Positions 31,001 to 45,953 of a DNA stretch of 64,000 bases are shown here, one piece after another (within the stretch, counting starts at the first letter, position 1; every line of letters starts with the position of its first letter). The notes beneath the pieces are model-generated. The model saw only the letters and a program-made list of their open reading frames with translations. It was not told where the DNA came from and ran no database searches. Source of the stretch: Allium sativum. Its lineage: Eukaryota > Streptophyta > Magnoliopsida > Asparagales > Amaryllidaceae. Both the position numbers and the translations under genes were made by a program. The stretch covers positions 760,937,603 through 761,001,602 of the forward strand of contig CM060922.1 in the NCBI GenBank assembly GCA_030737875.1. Reading direction: 5' to 3'.

Positions 31001-34000
31001 CATTATCATTTTTAAAATCTTATTAAACATTAAACGATACAAGAATTACTTTGAGTTTTAGTTAATCAAAGATTAACTAATATTTCACGCCATTCGTTAA
31101 ATTTAACGAATATTCTGAAATTTAGATCCCATTTGTCAATTTCAGTTCAAATGGTTGCTTTTGTCAACCGCACATATCAGATAACTGTTAACTTATTTCA
31201 TTTGTCATTTCCCTTTTAAATTAATTAAATAAATAAATTAATTTTAAAACACTGTTTAATTGTATTAAAATACCATTAACCTACGTTACCAACACGTAGG
31301 TAATTTCTTTGGCTTTTTGCTTTATAACTGGTTTACATCATACGATTTTGGTACATAAACCATTTAAATAATTCTTTTATAAACTTGACCAAAATATCTA
31401 TTTATTTATAAATTTCTAATTTAATTACTTATATAAGATAACTTGAAAAGGCTCAATTCAGTTATAAAATAATTTATAACTTTAAAACTGCGTCGATTCA
31501 CCGAACGGTAGAACGACGTCTAAAACAACACATTTACGACCATTCACTGCCAAATACCCAATCAACACTATCAATTGAATTTAAACACAGCACAGATGAA
31601 TATCTGTTCAACCATTACGTTCAAACAGGTTTAACTACCCTATGGATTTCAACCAGTTCAAATATAAATAATATAAAACAAACAACATATGTAATATTTT
31701 AGGAATCCGGTCGGATCCCTTCAACCTGTTCTTCCCTGCATCACAGCTCGCTATAACATTTCATAATAATATGTGAAATAAATATCCATAATCTACTAGT
31801 TTAAAACGATGAAATATAAAGGACAACAACTAATCAAACAATAAACAACCAATAGCAACCAATCAACCAATTTATACTTTTAAAGGTAAATTATAATTTA
31901 ATATGAATTTACCACATCACAGGATTTCAGAAGGTGTGAAAATTAACTCACCAGATTATTCGGTTGGCGGTGGACGCGTTTGTTGCATTTAATTTGAAAC
32001 GAACGTTCAAAATTAGCTGAAATTTCAACTGCGTCAGATCAGTGTCTAGTCAGTGTCATCACCTAGCCTCGTCCCTGCGATCCCAACGGATCCTGTTCCG
32101 GCAGATTTCGTTAACGTATGTAAAAGATACGCTAATTTCAAGTTATATATATATTTACCATTTTAAACCATATTAATTAATTAATTAATTAAGCTAATTA
32201 CTTACTTTGACCAAGTCAATTTGCCACGTCATTAACTGAACTAATCCACGCGTTTTCTCAAATTAGAATTCCTGAACCCGTTCTCTTCTTCCTCGATATC
32301 GCTTATTCCCTTCTACTCGACATCATCAAGTGTCCGCCCCCGTCCATCTCCATCTTCGGAGCAACCCCGTCCTACCCTGACGTCACCGCACCAGCTCGAG
32401 CTTCACCCACTAGAAACCCCCGACCCCAAAGCTTCCTCCACCGCCTGAATTTATGTTTTCCCCAATTCCCGTTCATCAGCAAAATTCGTCCGCCTCCGAC
32501 ACTTACAGATCACCAGACCACCGTGGTTCGGAAGAGCTCGCCACCCTCCTCCAAGACCGTCATACCCCCGAACCCATCGATGACCACAACCACCAGAAAT
32601 CCCCAAAATTTGTTTCCTGCTTTCGAAAATCAAACCCATACAGACAGCTCCGTTCATCTCACCACTCTGGCCACCACACACCATTTCAAACCCTCCGACC
32701 AGTGCCAATCAAAGCCTTACTCCTCTACTACACTCACCTTTGACAGCTCCACCTATCGTCAACTCAAATCGATGCAAATCCACCAAAAAAGAAAATGAAT
32801 TCTGCCATTTTATGGCGATTTCCGACCACCACAGTACCCCGTTCGCCCCCAATTTTTCTCAGTAGGTAGATCTCGACCAGATCTACAACTTTCCCGTTAG
32901 CGACCCCCACTGATTCACCCTGGAATTAAAGATATAATTTATTTTGTAAAGAGGGACTTTTCTACAAATTTACATGACAAATTTCTGATTTGGGGGTTTA
33001 GGTTTGGGGTGTGATGGGTTTATATAGGCTAGGGAAAATGTTATTTTAATGTTGAGGTGACTAACGATTTTTATTCGTGCTTATCGCAATTTCGAACGCT
33101 GTTTATTGGCTCCTGCACTCACATACAAACCCCATTCGATATGCGAATGGACGACATGGTATAATTTGACGATACGGTCCTAATGAAACTTGTTTCGTCG
33201 AATTCCGAGTTCGTTTGCTCAAATGGCGCTTGTTCACATCCAAATGATCGATTTATTTGCATTTTATTTTGCCACGCTCACAAAATAACCCCGACTGATA
33301 CGCTACTTGAAATCTAACAATAATTTACTGTTGCGATCCCAATAAAATTTGTTTCGTCGAAAACGAAGGTCGTTTGAATAAAGTCCCTTTTATATCTGCC
33401 CAATTCAAATAAAATAAACCAATTTTAAAATAACTCAATATAATAATAATAAAATATTAAAATTGGTCATACACGACCAGAATATCGTACACTACTAAAA
33501 TAAAATAGCTCGGGTTGAGTTTGAAGCCAAATCGATATTATAAATATTTAAAAACCCCTATATTTAATATAAATAACGCTATAAATTTATAAAGGAATTC
33601 CACAGCGACCTTTTCAAAATTTGATTTGGACATAAAACAAAATCTACGCTATGAAAACTGGATTTTTCTCTTTCATTAGAAAAATATCATCAAATAGATT
33701 CTAGCATTTCTTATTTCAAGAAAATCCGGCTTATTTTGGATCCTGTGCAGCTGTTTAAAATTCAAAACGTCAAATTACGAACTACCGCGCCGCTGCTGCT
33801 CGTTTTATAATATAATTATAAATTAAACGTTCTGACGTCGTTTTAATAACAAAATCACTACTATAAATTCAATACAAACGATATTAAACGACTTTAAATT
33901 GCTCTATCCCATTATATTGCAAATTCAACATTTTCCAAATAAATTTGGAATTAAAATATTATTATATTATAAATATAAATAAATATTCAAAATAAAATGG

Positions 34001-34085
34001 TCAAATTCCATTATTTACACTCAAATCAACATTTTAAATAAATAAAATATTTCAAATAAATGGTCAGAAAATACGGGACATTACA
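28084..34085 (-). repeat. Element E 3' LTR
   Basis: Minus-strand TATA at 33019-33026, a GC-rich leader block (32300-32750), a GTAAGT donor-like site (32501-32506), a GTGAGT block (about 31948-31955), and the GGGATCCG/CGGATTCC hairpin (31702-31719). Short open frames, including one on the plus strand at 29129-29464, are not kept in both LTRs and have no domains. Confidence 0.9.
33019..33026 (-). promoter_or_regulatory. TATA box, element E 3' LTR
   Basis: Minus-strand TATATAAA in context CTAGCCTATATAAACCC. The same box is at 40020-40027 in the 5' LTR. Confidence 0.65.
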
Positions 34086-35083
34086 TTCCTTCCCCCTTAA
34101 AATAATTTCGTCCTCGAAATTGCTAAGGTAGAAAGAACGCTACAACCCATTATCTTTATAAAAATAATAAATTTAAAATTCGATTTTATTCCCAAAACAA
34201 ATCTAATCGGTCGTAAAACCAAATTAATTGAAATTAAAGAATTTTCCAAAAATCTTCAAAAAAATTCTAACACATTAAATTTTGAAAATTTTTTGGCAGA
34301 GTCTCCCCTGCACGGAGGACATCTGCAATATCACAGGTTCAAGAAATATATATACATCTACTCTCATGGTCGAAAAAAATTAAAAATCCAAACTCAAAAC
34401 CAAAATAAAATCCAAAATTTCATATTTGCGTAGGCGTACCTTTTTGCGTGCATTGATACGCGATAAACACTATTTTATACACGAGCTTGCTTAATCATTA
34501 TGCAACTCTATACTCAAACTGGATTCAATTAACTTCAGAATTTTTCCTGGATGGGTTTTTAAAGCTTAATTTGCACTTCTGCACATGTTCTCAACTCAAA
34601 TGAATTCATTATTCCCAAACAATGTTAATCAGGTTCAGAATATCCATACCATTCATATCATTCATACCAACCAATTATACACACAATTCAATCCATACGA
34701 GGTTATAATTATTTATAATCAATTCATTTATTTCTTTAATTATCCATTTAAATTTATTTATTTGGATTGATTTATTTGAATTATTTATTTCAGATTGGTT
34801 TTAACCAAGTCGATTCATGTTCAGGCTTACATCCATGAGATCGAGCATACCACCCAAACATATCATACAAATCAGCATTAACAAATCAATCGATTGCCCA
34901 TACTATAATAACCTTTACATTATTATATAAAATAAATTGGGAAAAAATAATTTTATATCAAATTACAAATACATGCTCTCATATATATACACCCAAACTC
35001 AATCTAGGGTATTACTAACCCCATCTCTATTGAGTCACGCCACAGAGCCAAGGTTATCACTAAACTAATGGTTCTGATACCAC
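34086..35083 (-). other. Element E interior: PBS, ~1 kb non-coding, polypurine tract
   Basis: Minus-strand start TGGTATCAGAACC (35082-35070) is the tRNA-Met primer site. Then come blocks recognisably shared with element B: a CTCAATAGAGATGGGGTTAGTA phrase (about 35035-35015), a GTGTATATATATGAGAG phrase (about 34990) and a TTTGTAA-TTGATATAAAA phrase. The end is TTTCGAGGACGAAAT (about 34121-34107) plus TTTTAAGGGGGAAGGAA (34102-34086). No open frame of note. The interior therefore has priming and probably packaging signals only. Confidence 0.85.
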
Positions 35084-38000
35084 TGTAACGACCCGATGGA
35101 TTTTCGGCCCTGAAAATCGACACAAATACTATTACCGTATCTAATGCCGACCTTCCAAACACCAAAAACACCGGACGCTATCAGAAAGAATTTAGAGGAT
35201 GAGAAATAGAAAGAAAGAAATATTAGAATTGAAGAAAGAAGATGAACACCACATCAGAATCTCACAGCGGAACATATAAAATATAATATAACAAATCTTT
35301 TTATACAAAAGAACTGTATATACATACCAACCATCAGAGTACAACATATATCAGACACAGCGGAACAATAACTTTATATAACTAGCGGTGAAGCCTCCTA
35401 CTTCCAGCTCCTGAAACTCCAAGCGAAACCTAACCTAGAACATACTCGGTCTGACCCGAGTACATTTGAAGCAAATCAAAATTCACCGGGTCAGTATGGA
35501 ATACTTTCAGTGATAAATTCACAGCACAAACAACTTGTTTAACTTTGGGAAAATACCTTATGAAATCAAAGGATAATAGTAAGACCAGCCCACACATAAA
35601 CACGGACGATTTTTACCTTACTATAATCCAAAACGTTTTTGAAATCATAACTTATTCTGATATTATCATAATGTCTAAATACAAATAAATATCAATCTAG
35701 CGGAACGCTTGCATCTCACGGTCCACATATGTAGTATACAAACCAAAATCGCGGGCGCTTATTGGAAATTGGATTCCGACTATGACAAGGTATGGGTCCA
35801 CCTGTCGATAGTGTATCTCTAGAGGAAAATACACTGGGTTCAACAAGAACGTCTTGCAACCCGACCCACACATGACCGACCACTCATTTCACTTGAGTGT
35901 ATCGAATGTATATCACAGACGGTTGGGATCTACAACCGTCTCCCGAAAAGGGACAGCATTGAAATATAGATTAAAGAAGCAAATGGACTTTCTCTAGATA
36001 GGTGATTATACACCCTAATGGGAGCGACCCACATAGCCATGCTGCCTACCCGATTTTTGTCATTTCCCGGTTGATGAGGCTTGAGGTTAGAATTTTCTTT
36101 TAGAACATCTGGCCACTATTCACTTTGAATGCCACATCGTCAGATCCGCCAGATATCACTAATTGACGCCCACAAAAATACTCTAGTGGTTAGGCTAAGA
36201 GAACTATCGCCCTCCACCACCAACTATGGTACGTTTGAAGAAATCAACATACGTGATACTTTTGGAAATACTCTGTCAGACATCCGTCCATATAAGTCAT
36301 CCAGGAACAGGATGAACCGAAGGCACCCTCCTACTGCATCCTTTATATAGGAATCACTCCCAAGGATCAATAGCGAGTAGTCCTTGCAAATCCATAGATT
36401 TCAACCACGACAGAATCACAAACCATATAACTCTGGTAGCAAGCCAGAGAAATTCGACAAGTAGTCCTTCCACTTATGAAGATCCACGGCATTCAATTGC
36501 TCCATCTTGAATTACTCTCTACACGTATTTGTTGGTCGGAATGGTTTTTGAATATAAATTCGATCCCGGTCTTTCCGTACCAACAATCGTATTGGTCAGG
36601 TTTGTTAGTCGGTGATTTAACTATCAAATAACAATTATGTAAATAAAATGAGTTTATTGATTCAGTACTTGACAGTTCTTGGCCACTTTAAAAATAATTA
36701 ATAAATGTTTAATCAACTTTTAATTCTTTCAATAAAATTAAACCTTATATTTCTTTTCAATTATAACAAAAACTATTTTAAATACTTTAGATCCAGTATA
36801 TATGTATATACCCAGCTTTCCATTCCTTTTGGAAATCTCGATATATTTCTTTAAAACTTTTTCCCCTTTTCTTTATATTCGAGTATCTCGACATATACAT
36901 ATATATTATACTTTAATGGTATTAACATATTTCCAATTCTAACATGGTTTAAAAAAAATTGACTTATATAATTTAAAATTAAATATTCTTATTTACATTG
37001 AAACTAATGTCGTCGTATTTTTCAAAATCTCGCACTTGTATTCGATATTTCTCGTATGGGATATCACACCAATCACAACACCTTTCACTCGTTTCAAACT
37101 AATACCATTCCTCAATAATAATGAAGTCGTTCAAGTTGGGGTATTCTATTTACCTCTCAGAACTTGATCGACAACGTTTTTGTCTCAGAATAAATACCAG
37201 TTTGTAACTTAAACACTCATAAAACTTGTTTACCATCTCAATTTCAAATCTGGTTTTATAGACCATTTCATACATTTGAAATCTTTTCCAATAAAATCCA
37301 TTTACTTAATTTGTTTAATTAAGTAAATGTCCAATAAATGCTACTTTTAACTTGAACTGATATCTCGCTTATAACCTTTGGATCTTTATAAAATCTCCCG
37401 TCAAATACTCCGCTTCCATTTATTGGCGTTCTTATAATAAGCTTTATCTTGGATTAAAACCCGCTTAACACCTCCTTTATATAAGACTCTTTAACTTTGA
37501 TTTTTATTTCAAACATCCATTGCCAATATTTAACACAAACTTCTATATGTATTTTCCTTTGCGATGTTTCGCTCAATACAATTCAATGTCATCATTTTGG
37601 GTTAAAGACTCTTTTTAAACCTCGCATGGATTTCTTATAATAATTAATTCATCATCCTTTCGCAACTTGGCTTAGAATTCGTATTAAAACCACTAACACT
37701 TTTCTAATTTCATTCAGTTGAATTCACTTTACTTAATTAAGCGATTAAGTAAAATCTTATTTAAATCTTTGTATTTCACTTATAATCCCATTTACAAATC
37801 TCATTTTAACACTTGGATTACAAGTCCCCTTTATAAACACTTAGCTTCTCTTGATCAAACCAAAGTGCTACTTAATCATTTCTTAATTGAATTTCTGATT
37901 TAAATCATTGTTTTAATTATTATTAATTAAAATAACCATTTACTTTAATATATTAGCAATATTAAAGAGAGCTAACTATGCTATTAACTAAAATTAGAGT

Positions 38001-41000
38001 CATTATCATTTTTAAAATCTTATTAAAATTAAACGATACAAGAATTACTTTGAGTTTTAGTTAATCTAAGATTAACTAATATTTCATGCCGTTCATTAAA
38101 TTTAACGAATATTCTGAAATTTAGATCTCATTTGTCAATTTCAGTTCAAATAGTTGCTTTTGTCAACCGCACATATCAGATAACTGTTAACTGATTTCAT
38201 TTGTCATTTCGCTTTTAAATTAAATAAATTAATTAATTAATTTAAAAACACTGTTTAATTGTATTAAAATACCATTAACCTACGTTACCAACACGTAGGT
38301 AATTTCTTTGGCTTTTTGCTTTATAACTGGCTTACATCATACGATTTTGCTACATAAACCATTTAAATAATTCTTTTATAAACTTGACTAAAATATTTAT
38401 TTATTTACAAATTTCTAATTTAATTACTTATATAAGATAACTTGAAAAGGCTCAATTCAGTTATAAAATAATTTATAACTTTAAAACTGCGTCGATTCAC
38501 CGAACGGTAGAACGACGTCTAAAACAACACATTTATGGCCATTCACTGCCAAATACCCAATCAACACTATCGATTGAATTTAAACACAACACAGATGAAT
38601 ATCTGTTCAACCATTACGCTCAAACAGGTTTAACTACCCTATGGGGTTCAACCAGTTCAAATATAAATAATATAAAACAAACAACATATGTAATATTTTA
38701 GGAATCCGGTCGGATCCCTCCAACCTGTTCTTCCCTGCATCACAGCTCGTTATAACATTTCATAATAATATATGAAATAAGTTTCCATAATCTACTAGTT
38801 TAAAACGATGAAATATAAAGGACAACAACCAATCAAACAATAAACAACCAATAGCAACCAATCAACCAATTTATACTTTCAAAGGTAAATTATAATTTAA
38901 TATGAATTTACCACATCACAGGATTCCAAAAGGTGTGAGAATTAACTCACCAGATTATTCGGTTGGCGGTGGACACGTTTGTTGCATTTAATTTGAAATG
39001 AACGTTCAAAATTAGCTGAAATTTCAACAGCGTCAGATTAGTGCCTAGTCAGTGTCATCACCTAGGCCTCGTCCCTGCGATCCCAAGGGATCCTATTTCA
39101 TCAGATTTCGTTGACGTATGTAAAAGATACGCTAATTTCTAGTTATATATATATATTTACCATTTTAAACCATATTAATTAATTAATTAATAAAGCTAAT
39201 TACTTACTTTGACCAAGTCAATTTGCCACGTCATTAACTGAACTAATCCACGCGTTTTCTCAAATTAGAATTCCTGAACCTGTTCTCTTCTTCGTTGACA
39301 TCGCCTATTCCCTTCTGCTCGACATCATCAAGCGTCTGCCCCCGTCCATCTCCATCGCTGGAGCAACTCCGGCCTACCCTGATGTCACCGCGCCAGCTCG
39401 AGCTTCACCCACCAGAAACCCCCGACCCCAAAGCTTCCTCCACCGCCTGAACTTCTGTTTTCCCCAATTCCCGTTCATCAGCGAAATTCGTACGCCTCCG
39501 ACACTTACAGATCACCAGACCACCGTGGTTCGAAAGAGCTCGCCACCCTCCTCCAAGACCTTCAGACCCCTGAACCCATCGATGACCACAACCACCAGAA
39601 AACCCCAAAATTTGTTTCCTGCTTTCGAAAATCAAACCCAAACAGACAACTCCATTCATCTCGCCACTCCGGCCACCACACACCATTTCAGACCCTCCGA
39701 CCAGTGCCAAATCAAAGCCTTACTCCTCTACTACACTCACCTTTGAAAGCTCCACTAATCGTCAACTCAAATCGACGCAAATCCACCAAAAACAAAAATG
39801 ATTTCTGCCAGTTTATGGCGATTTCCAACCACCACAGTACCCCGTTCGCCCCCAATTTTTCTTAGCAGGTAGATCTCGACCAGATCTACAACTTTCCCGT
39901 TAGAGACCCCCACTGATTCACCCCGGATTTAAAGATACAATTTATTTTGTAAAGAGGGACTGTTCTGCAAATTTACATGATAATTGTTTGATTTGGGGGT
40001 TTAGGTTTGGGGTGATGGGTTTATATAGGCTAGGGAAAATGTTATTTTAATGTTGAGGTGACTAATGATATGACTAACGATTTTTATTCGTGCTTATCGC
40101 AATTTCAAACGCTGTTTATTAGCTCCCGCGCTCACATACAAACCCCGTTCGAGATGCGAATGGACGACATAGTATAATTTGATGATATAGTCCTAATGAA
40201 ACTTGTTTCGTCGAATTCCAAGTTTGTTTGCTCAAATGGCGCTCGTTCACGTCCAAACGATTGATTTATTTGCATTTTATTTTGCCATGCTCACAAAATA
40301 ACCCCGATTGACGTGCCACTTGAAATCTAGCAATAATTTACTGTTGCGGTCCCAATAAAATTTGTTTCGTCGAAAACGAAGGTCGTTTGAATAAAGTCCC
40401 TTTTATAACTGCCCAATTCAAATAAAATAAACCAATTTTAAAATACCTCAATATAATAATAATAAAATATTAAAATTGGCCATACACGACCAGAATATCG
40501 TATACTACTTAAATAAAATAGATCGGGTTGATTTTGAAGCCAAATCGATATTATAAATATTTAAAAACCCATTTATTTAATATAAATAACGTTATAAATT
40601 TATAAAGGAATTCCACAGCGACCTTTTCAAAATTTGATTTGGACATAAAACAAAATCTATGCTATGAAAACTGGATTTTTCTCTTTTATTAGAAAAATAT
40701 CGTCAAACAGATTCTAGCGTTTCTTGTTTCGAGAAAATCCGGCTTATTTTGGATCCTGTACAACTGTTTAAAGTTCAAAACATCAAATTATGAACTACCA
40801 CGCCACTGCAGCTCATTTTATAATATAATTATAAATTAAACGCTCTGACGTCGTTTTAATAACGAAATCACTACTATAATTTCAATACGAACGATATTAA
40901 ACCACTTTAAATTGCTCTATCCCATTATATTGCAAATTCAACATTTTCCAAACAAATTTGGAATTAAAATATTATTATATTATAAATATAAATAAATATT

Positions 41001-41098
41001 CAAAATAAAATGGTCAAATTCCATTATTTACACTCAAATCTACTTTTTAAATAAATAAAATATTTCAAATAAATGGTCAGAAAATACGGGACATTACA
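35084..41098 (-). repeat. Element E 5' LTR
   Basis: Direct repeat of 28084-34085 with the same landmarks: TATA 40020-40027, donor-like GTAAGT 39503-39508, hairpin 38701-38718. An extra short duplication (GACTAACGAT phrase) is seen near 40060-40085. Confidence 0.9.
40020..40027 (-). promoter_or_regulatory. TATA box, element E 5' LTR (active promoter position)
   Basis: Minus-strand TATATAAA, about 1.07 kb into the LTR. This copy would drive transcription of element E toward lower coordinates. Confidence 0.65.
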
Positions 41099-44000
41099 TT
41101 TTGGTTATTATATATATTAGTTATATTAGGCTTGGTGATTGTGGCTATTATTATATATATTGGATATTTCCCATAGTACCATTAGCGAATGCTCGTAGTA
41201 TCATTAGCGGATGACCCTATTGCCCCACAATATATGAGTGGATGACCTTCTATACCACGATATCCTGCTTCGAAGCAGGATTGGTATTATTTATGTTGTC
41301 GAACATCTATGATGTAGGAAAACAGGTTGAAGGAATGAAACTGGATTCCTCAAATTTATTTACTATTTACATGTTTATATATGTGTGTGAATTGAATGGA
41401 TGATTTGGGCGTTTGGAAATTAGATTATCACTGACCCTAGATATTTATATTTAAAAATATCAAAAAGGTATTTTATGATTTAAAAAGAAAAGGTTTACTT
41501 TTCCAAATGGAAATGGAATTTCAAATGGATTGAGAAATATTAACTTGTTTTTAATAATAAAAACAAGTAGCTGAATTATAAACAATGTTCTAAATTGAAA
41601 GAAAAATTATTGTTTGCAAGTTTGAATTTAAAAAGGAAAACTTAATTTCTAGAATGAAAATTGGATTTCAAATAAGATTTGAAATAGGGACTTGTTTTAA
41701 ATATTTAGAACAAGAAGTGAAATTTATAAACGATATTTATAAAAAAAAGAAAGATATTTCAATTGGATAATTTATAAATTTATATTTAAGTATGGATTTA
41801 AAAAGGGAGTTATAATTTGGAATTTTTCAAAAAGAATGATGGAATTTATTATGAGGTTCGGAATGTAAACTGAATTTAAATAAATCCACTTAGATTTATG
41901 ATTTGAATTTGACGATGTCGAATTTAAAGAAATAATATTATTTTCAGAAAAGATATTGAATTGTAGTAAATAGAAAATTTAAAATTTAATATGAAATAGA
42001 TTCTAGAAATTAAATGTGAATCAAGTTCAAATATTTTTTTTAAATGGGAAGTTTGTTTTATAAGGAAGTTAATTTATGAACAATATTACAAAAAGTGAGG
42101 ATATACTTTTCATCGGATAAATTAGGAAATAGATTTTTCCAAAGTAAGTATGGCGTACAGAACCATATTTTTTTAATGGAATCAAAGGTGAGATTTGAAC
42201 GAGTTTTGTATGACAAACTCTTATCTGTCCCAAGATAAGAATGTTGTCGATCAAGGTTTGAGAGGTAAATAAAATACCCCAACGTGAACAACTTCACTAT
42301 TATCAAGAGACAATATCAGTTTGTAATGGAAAACAGATACTGAATTAATCGATTTTTTCACTAAAAGAAATATATTATTGGAATTCGATTAACTTTAATA
42401 AAATAATTTATGGAAATTGGAATGTACTATAGAAGTTGAGTTATGAAATTGGATGAAGTAATCAATGATTTTGGAAAATCAGGATTATTTAAGTTAGATT
42501 TGGAAAATGGTTTTAATTTATATTTAAATACCTGAAGTAATGAGATTGGAAAACGAAGTTAACGTTTATATTCAAAATATAATCAAAACGAACTCGACGC
42601 AGTGCAGTAGTTCGTAATTTGGCATTCCGAACTTCTATCGAGTGTATATAACTCGATATAAGTCGGAATTTGATGAAACTAGAAACGTTTGGACCTACTG
42701 AATAATAATTTTCTAATGAAAGAGAAAAATCTGGATTTCGTCTTAAAGATTTTGAGTTATGTCAAAATCAAATTTTAGAAATGTTGCTGTAAAATCGTTT
42801 AAAACCCACAACCATTTAATTAATTAATTAAAGGGATTTTTGATGAATAAAAATCCGAATTTCAATTAGAAAATTCAGATTTGAGTTATAAAATAAATTT
42901 GAACTCACATGGAGTAAATGGATTGATTTTTGGAATAAAAATCAGATTTTTAATTATCAGATGAAGTTAACTAATTTCTTTGAAATCAGTTAATAGGGTT
43001 TTGGCCAAATTTAACTTTGTTTAAGTAATTTAAATTTGTTAACTGAATTTAGGGATCAGAATACGGAACTTGAATCAAATTTTGGAATTTGACATGAAGA
43101 TTTGATTCGACGTATATATAAGCGAATAAAATATACTTGAACGTGAGAAGTTCAAACTGAAAGTGGATAAGTAAAAAAAAGGTAAATTGGGAATAAAATG
43201 GTAAAGTGAATGTGATTGAAATCTTAAAATTGGATTGAATTGGAATTAGATGAGTATATGATAGACAGGTATGGGATGAAGAGTATGAAGAGAGAATGAA
43301 GACTATAATTTAAGTGTCTGACAAAAAGGTACTTGTTTAAATTTACATATGAGGTTTTATGAGCCTATTGGGCAAGCCGCTTGGCTTTTTGATTTTCTTT
43401 TTGAAGGGAAAGGGCCTAGAGAGGCGAGTTGGGGTTTGAACTATTGACCGGTACAAAGGAGGTGCTGGCGAAATTTTCTGGAAATTTAAGGGGTTAGAAT
43501 ATTTTTAAGAAGTTTTGATAACCAGAAATTTGATATATCGATATATATAGGATTCGATAAGAAATTTTGAAAGTAGAATATTAATTAAAAGGGCCAGTGA
43601 TTGTTTGATGGATGTTTTATTTTTTCTTTGATAGTTAAATCCCCGGCTATTAAAGATTTTTGGACCATCGTTGTCAATACGGAAAGACCGGTTGGATTTA
43701 TCATCCGAAAACCACTCCGTATAGGCATAGCCGTTGCAGATTAGATTATGCTGAAGATAATTGAAGACGGAGTGAAGTGAAAGAGTTGTTATGCTTGTCC
43801 ATACCCAGGACAACTTGTATGGACGAATGTCTAACAGAGTATTCCTAACGGATCACATAAGACGATCTTTTCAAGGTATCACGTCTGGTGGTGGAGAAAT
43901 TCGTTTCTTTTAGCTTTTATACCCGTAATATTTTGGGAATATCAACTAGTGATTTGATGGGTTTGACGATGTGACATTCAAAGTGAATGGTGGTCAGATG

Positions 44001-44981
44001 TTCTAAAAGATAAACGTAGCCTCAAGCCTCACAACCGGGAAATGAAAAAAATCGGGCAGTCAGCATGGCTAGTTGGGTCATTCCCAAGCAGGGTATATTT
44101 GTCACCAATCTAGAAAAATTCAATTATTTATTCTTCTTTCGGTTCTGTATCTTACGGATTATGGTTGTATGGCCTACAACCATGGGTGATAATATTTTCG
44201 CTACACTCAAGCTAAATGAGTGGACGGTCATGTGTAGCCCGGTTGCAAGACGTTCTTGCTGAACCCCAGTGTATCCCCTCTAGAGTACACTGATCGGTAG
44301 GTGGTCCCATACTTTGTCATAGTTGAAATCCAATCTCCAATAAGCACCCTGCAGTTTTGATTTTATACTATACATGTAGAGCGTGAGATGCAAGCATTCT
44401 ACTATTTGGTTATTTAGTTGATTAGACACTATTATAATATCACTGGATTTTTATGTCAAAAATGTTTTGGGTTATAGTAAGGTAAAAACCGTACATGTTT
44501 ATGTGTGGGCTAGTCTTACTATTATCCTTTTCTTTCAAGAGGTTTTTCAAAGTTAAACAATATGGTTGGAGTTTACTCACACCAATCCCATGACTGACCC
44601 AGAGTTTATTTTGTTTGTTTTTTCCCTAAACTCTTGGGTGCCCAAATTTGTACCGACAGTCAAGTGTTTCAGGTTTGTACAGATACACTTGGAGGAGCTT
44701 GAAGCAGGAGGTTTCACCATTAGTTATTTTAGAGTTATTTTCGCTGTATCAAATATTGTATTGTGCTCTGATGATGGTATGTATATATAATACAAAATTT
44801 TGTATTTAAAAGTTTATTTTACATAATATATTTTATTCGTTCTGCTGTGAGATTCTGTTTTGTTATTTCTGTTCTTCTTCTATCTATTTCTTAACCCTAG
44901 TGACTCGTATTTTTTTATTATTTGAGTTGGACGTGTGTGGTATTATTCAGCTCAGATAGTACGGATTTGCGGGCCATCACA
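41099..44981 (+). repeat. Element B 5' LTR, segment 3
   Basis: Continues the B LTR after element E (TTTTG at 41099-41103) and matches about 47516-51430. It includes a perfect 20-base palindrome ATCCTGCTTCGAAGCAGGAT (about 41263-41282) that is imperfect in the 3' LTR, and the GGCAGTCAGCATGGCTAG phrase common to B, D and E. It ends GGGCCATCACA at 44981. Confidence 0.88.
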
Positions 44982-45953
44982 GTTGGTATTAGAGCTTAGG
45001 TTAAGCGAACACTAGGCTTTGATGGGGGTTTACTCATTAGAGATAGGATCGGTAGTACCTTAGAATGAGTTAAGTGTATATATATGAGAGAGCGTATTTG
45101 TAAGTTGATATAAAAATTGTTTTATATTGCGTTGATTGGTTTTTTGAGTGGCTTATGAATTCTGGTCGGTACAAGATGTACAACTGTATCAATAGGGGTT
45201 TCTAAACACTTGAGCAGAGTAATTCGACACAGTATGTTTTAAAAGCTGGGTAAATGAAATAATTTTTACCCAATTTTTTTTATAGAAGGAATAAATTATC
45301 TAAAATTATTCATATATGGAAGTGTTGGTTGTTATTTAACAAGATTATAAAATTGGAATGGTTATAGAAAATCAAAATAAATTTGTATAATACAAATGAG
45401 ATGAACTAAAATTGGATTGAAAACTAAATTTGGAATTTTAAGTCCCGGATGCTTGAAAAATATTTTCTGAAATAATATAGCTATGCCTTGGAAGAATTTT
45501 GAATAAAACTCATTTTGAATGGATTTTTGAAAGTGATAAAGCATTGAACTCACTTCAGTAATTGGAAAATAATTCGGACGATGATCGCGACATCATCGGT
45601 GTTCATTTTCGAGTTTCTAAGTGATGGATTGCTACCTTAGAGAAGTTTTCGATGAAAATTTGTTTAAAATAAATTTTATGAGAAAATGAGTTGTTTTGGA
45701 AGTTCAAATGTTTTAAATTTGTGATGATTATAAATATATTTTGTATGTATTTATATAATTTCAAAAGCTATTTGAAATAAAATCCGGGAATTTGAATTCT
45801 GAAATCTAAATTTAACTTAAGCAAGCTAAATGAATTAAAATGAATAAATTGATTTGGAATTAAATCGAAATGGATTTTGAAAAGTTAAAGTGTCTGTAGC
45901 ATTTCTTTTGCCTTAGTAATTTCGGGGACGAAATTCTTTTAAGGGGGAAGGAA
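44982..45953 (+). other. Element B interior: PBS, ~0.95 kb non-coding, polypurine tract
   Basis: TTGGTATTAGAGC at 44983-44995 is the tRNA-Met primer site with one C-to-T change. Blocks shared with element E follow, including GTGTATATATATGAGAG near 45074. The end is AATTTCGGGGACGAAATTC (about 45919) and the polypurine tract TTTTAAGGGGGAAGGAA (45937-45953). No gag or pol remnant can be seen, so the loss is old or the element never had them. Confidence 0.87.

Larger units (their letters stand above)
28084..41098 (-). mobile_element. Retrotransposon E: minus-strand giant-LTR element, non-coding interior
   Basis: 13,015 bases with perfect TTTTG duplications (28079-28083 and 41099-41103). On the minus strand: 5' LTR 41098-35084 (6,015 bases), PBS 35070-35082, interior 35083-34086 (998 bases), polypurine tract 34102-34086, 3' LTR 34085-28084 (6,002 bases). 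The LTR starts TGTAATGTCCCG and ends CGGGTCGTTACA. The two LTRs differ by about 4 percent over 120 sampled bases. No gag or pol. Its interior is alignable with that of element B, so both belong to one non-autonomous family. Confidence 0.92.

Noticed and set aside
32451..32708. Minus-strand GC-rich open frame in the E leader (also 39405-39710)
   Set aside because: It is longer in one LTR than in the other, glycine/arginine-rich from base composition, and absent from B and D. I treat it as leader DNA.
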